Of a stretch of 7,310 nucleotides of DNA, positions 6,292 through 7,310 are shown one piece after another. The notes under the pieces were generated by a model. The model saw only the letters and a list, made by a program, of their open reading frames with translations, made no database searches and was not told the DNA's origin. The DNA is from Pseudomonadota bacterium (GTDB lineage: Bacteria; Pseudomonadota; Gammaproteobacteria; SZUA-229). The stretch covers positions 1 to 7,310 of the forward strand of contig JADFWF010000251.1 in NCBI GenBank assembly GCA_015222965.1, given 5' to 3'. Positions within the stretch are counted from its first letter, which is position 1; each line of letters starts with the position of its first letter. The translations under genes and the position numbers were made by a program.

Positions 6292-7310
6292 ATGAATCTT
6301 AAACACACTACTAAATACGGGGCAGCTGTACTGGCCGTCTGCGTAGGCATGGCAGCGTCCTCGGGCGTGGCTTATGCTAAAAAGAAGGCATTCGAGCCGT
6401 TAAACGATGCCGAATTCGAACAGGCAAAAAGCATGTACTTCCAGCGTTGTGCTGGTTGTCACGGCGTTTTGCGTAAAGGTGCTACAGGTAAAAACCTGGA
6501 GCCACATCCTAACAAAGCGAAGAAGACTAAAGGTACGCTTAAGCTAGGTACAAAACGTCTTACCAAAATTATCACCCTCGGTACTGAAGGTGGTATGAAC
6601 AACTTCGATGATATCTTCAGCAAGAAAGAGATCGATCTGCTGGCTAGATACATCCAGATGGAACCACCTGTTCCAGCTGAGATGTCGCTGGCTCTGATGA
6701 AAGAACGTCACAAGGTTTTTGTACAGCCTAAAGACTATCCTAAAAAGCCAGTACATGGCCGCAACTGGGAAAACTTCTTCATCGCCATCGAACGTGATAA
6801 AGGTTCTATCGCTATCATCGACGGTGACAAGAAAGAAGTAGTCGCTCACATCCCTACCGGTTACGCAGTACACGTACTGAAAACGGTAGAACATCATTCG
6901 ACACTGCATGCCAAAGACGCTGGTCGTTTCTGGTACGTGATGGGCCGTGATGGCATGATGACTAAGATCGACCTTTGGGCTGATCCTAAAAACATGAAAG
7001 TTGCTCAAGTACAGGTTGCTTATGATGCACGTGACGTTGCCGTATCCGGTGATGGCAAGTATGTTATCGGTGGTGGTTACTGGCCTCCTCACTTCGTTAT
7101 CGCTGATGCTGTGACTATGGAACCTCTGAAAGTCGTTTCTACTCGCGGTGTGAATGTTGACGGTGAGTATGTTAACGAATCACGTGTTGCTGCGATCTAT
7201 GACACTCCATTGGCGCCTACATGGTTAGTAGCTGCGAAGGAATTAGGTCAGATGTGGCAGGTTGATTACTCTGATCTGGATAACCTTCAGATCACCGTGA
7301 TCGATAGTGC
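6292..7310 (+). CDS. nirS: NirS, cytochrome cd1 nitrite reductase (NO-forming), 3' partial
   Basis: NirS reduces nitrite to nitric oxide in the periplasm, the defining step of denitrification. The first 339 residues are visible and the frame stays open to the window end. A Sec signal peptide (AAVLAVCVGMAASSGVAYA) is likely cut after residue 29. The haem c domain has C53AGCH followed by the NirS signature GVLRKGATGK, and M102 in GTEGGM is the likely sixth ligand. The d1 propeller domain begins at about residue 160. H194 in TGYAVH corresponds to the proximal haem d1 ligand, followed by MGRD, IDLWA, GGYWPP and VSTRG, all familiar from Pseudomonas NirS. The two distal active-site histidines lie beyond the window, so activity cannot be confirmed. 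Compared with my memory of the Pseudomonas protein there is a Lys-rich insertion near residues 75-90 and another containing EHHSTLH at 200-206. NirN and NirF are poorer fits. Frequent T-ending codons (GCT, GGT, CCT) suggest high expression. Confidence 0.95.
   Translation, partial: MNLKHTTKYGAAVLAVCVGMAASSGVAYAKKKAFEPLNDAEFEQAKSMYFQRCAGCHGVLRKGATGKNLEPHPNKAKKTKGTLKLGTKRLTKIITLGTEGGMNNFDDIFSKKEIDLLARYIQMEPPVPAEMSLALMKERHKVFVQPKDYPKKPVHGRNWENFFIAIERDKGSIAIIDGDKKEVVAHIPTGYAVHVLKTVEHHSTLHAKDAGRFWYVMGRDGMMTKIDLWADPKNMKVAQVQVAYDARDVAVSGDGKYVIGGGYWPPHFVIADAVTMEPLKVVSTRGVNVDGEYVNESRVAAIYDTPLAPTWLVAAKELGQMWQVDYSDLDNLQITVIDS

Noticed and set aside
6285..6292. TCAATTGA palindrome overlapping the nirS start as a third FNR half-site or operator
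   Set aside because: Only 8 bp, lacks the N4 spacing of an FNR-type box, and lies too far downstream of the predicted promoter.
6544..7092. 182-residue minus-strand reading frame
   Set aside because: It lies wholly inside nirS, which has haem and signal-peptide evidence; it is an antisense shadow with no ribosome site or recognisable domain.

Overview
This window holds part of a denitrification gene neighbourhood from a proteobacterium. The gene order napG-napH-napB-napC matches the distal half of the enterobacterial-type napFDAGHBC operon. The GC content is moderate, and the nitrite-reductase gene has two perfect FNR/ANR/DNR-type operators. Together these suggest a facultatively anaerobic denitrifier, probably a gammaproteobacterium. 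That placement is inference; there is no rRNA or other phylogenetic marker in the window.

Layout. Positions 1-2949 (+) carry the tail of a periplasmic nitrate reductase (Nap) operon. It consists of napG (its first few codons lie before the window), napH, napB and napC. napG/napH and napH/napB are joined by ATGA overlaps, and napC follows after a short gap. The catalytic subunit NapA and its chaperone NapD should lie just upstream. A strong hairpin (2961-2990) closes the operon. A second hairpin and a perfect 18-bp palindrome follow, and then moaA (3091-4095, +), the first enzyme of molybdenum-cofactor synthesis. Downstream of moaA is a 128-bp imperfect inverted repeat (4103-4230) with an intrinsic terminator at its core. 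It separates moaA from a convergent gene (4268-5779, -) for a cobalamin-binding radical SAM enzyme of unknown substrate. A 512-bp divergent intergenic region (5780-6291) then leads to nirS (6292 to the window end, +), the cytochrome cd1 nitrite reductase, which is cut off by the window edge.

How the genes work together. NapC, and probably NapGH, take electrons from the quinol pool to the periplasmic NapAB complex, which reduces nitrate to nitrite. MoaA starts the pathway that makes the cofactor NapA needs. NirS then reduces nitrite to nitric oxide in the periplasm. The nirS promoter looks like a class II FNR-family promoter with an extra upstream operator, so it should be switched on by low oxygen or nitric oxide. 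The B12/radical SAM gene has no obvious place in this pathway and is the least explained gene here.

Most of the window is recognisable denitrification machinery. I do not see a clearly new multi-gene system. The points most worth checking are the inverted-repeat/terminator element, the palindrome in front of moaA, the orphan B12-radical SAM gene, and two lineage-specific insertions in NirS.
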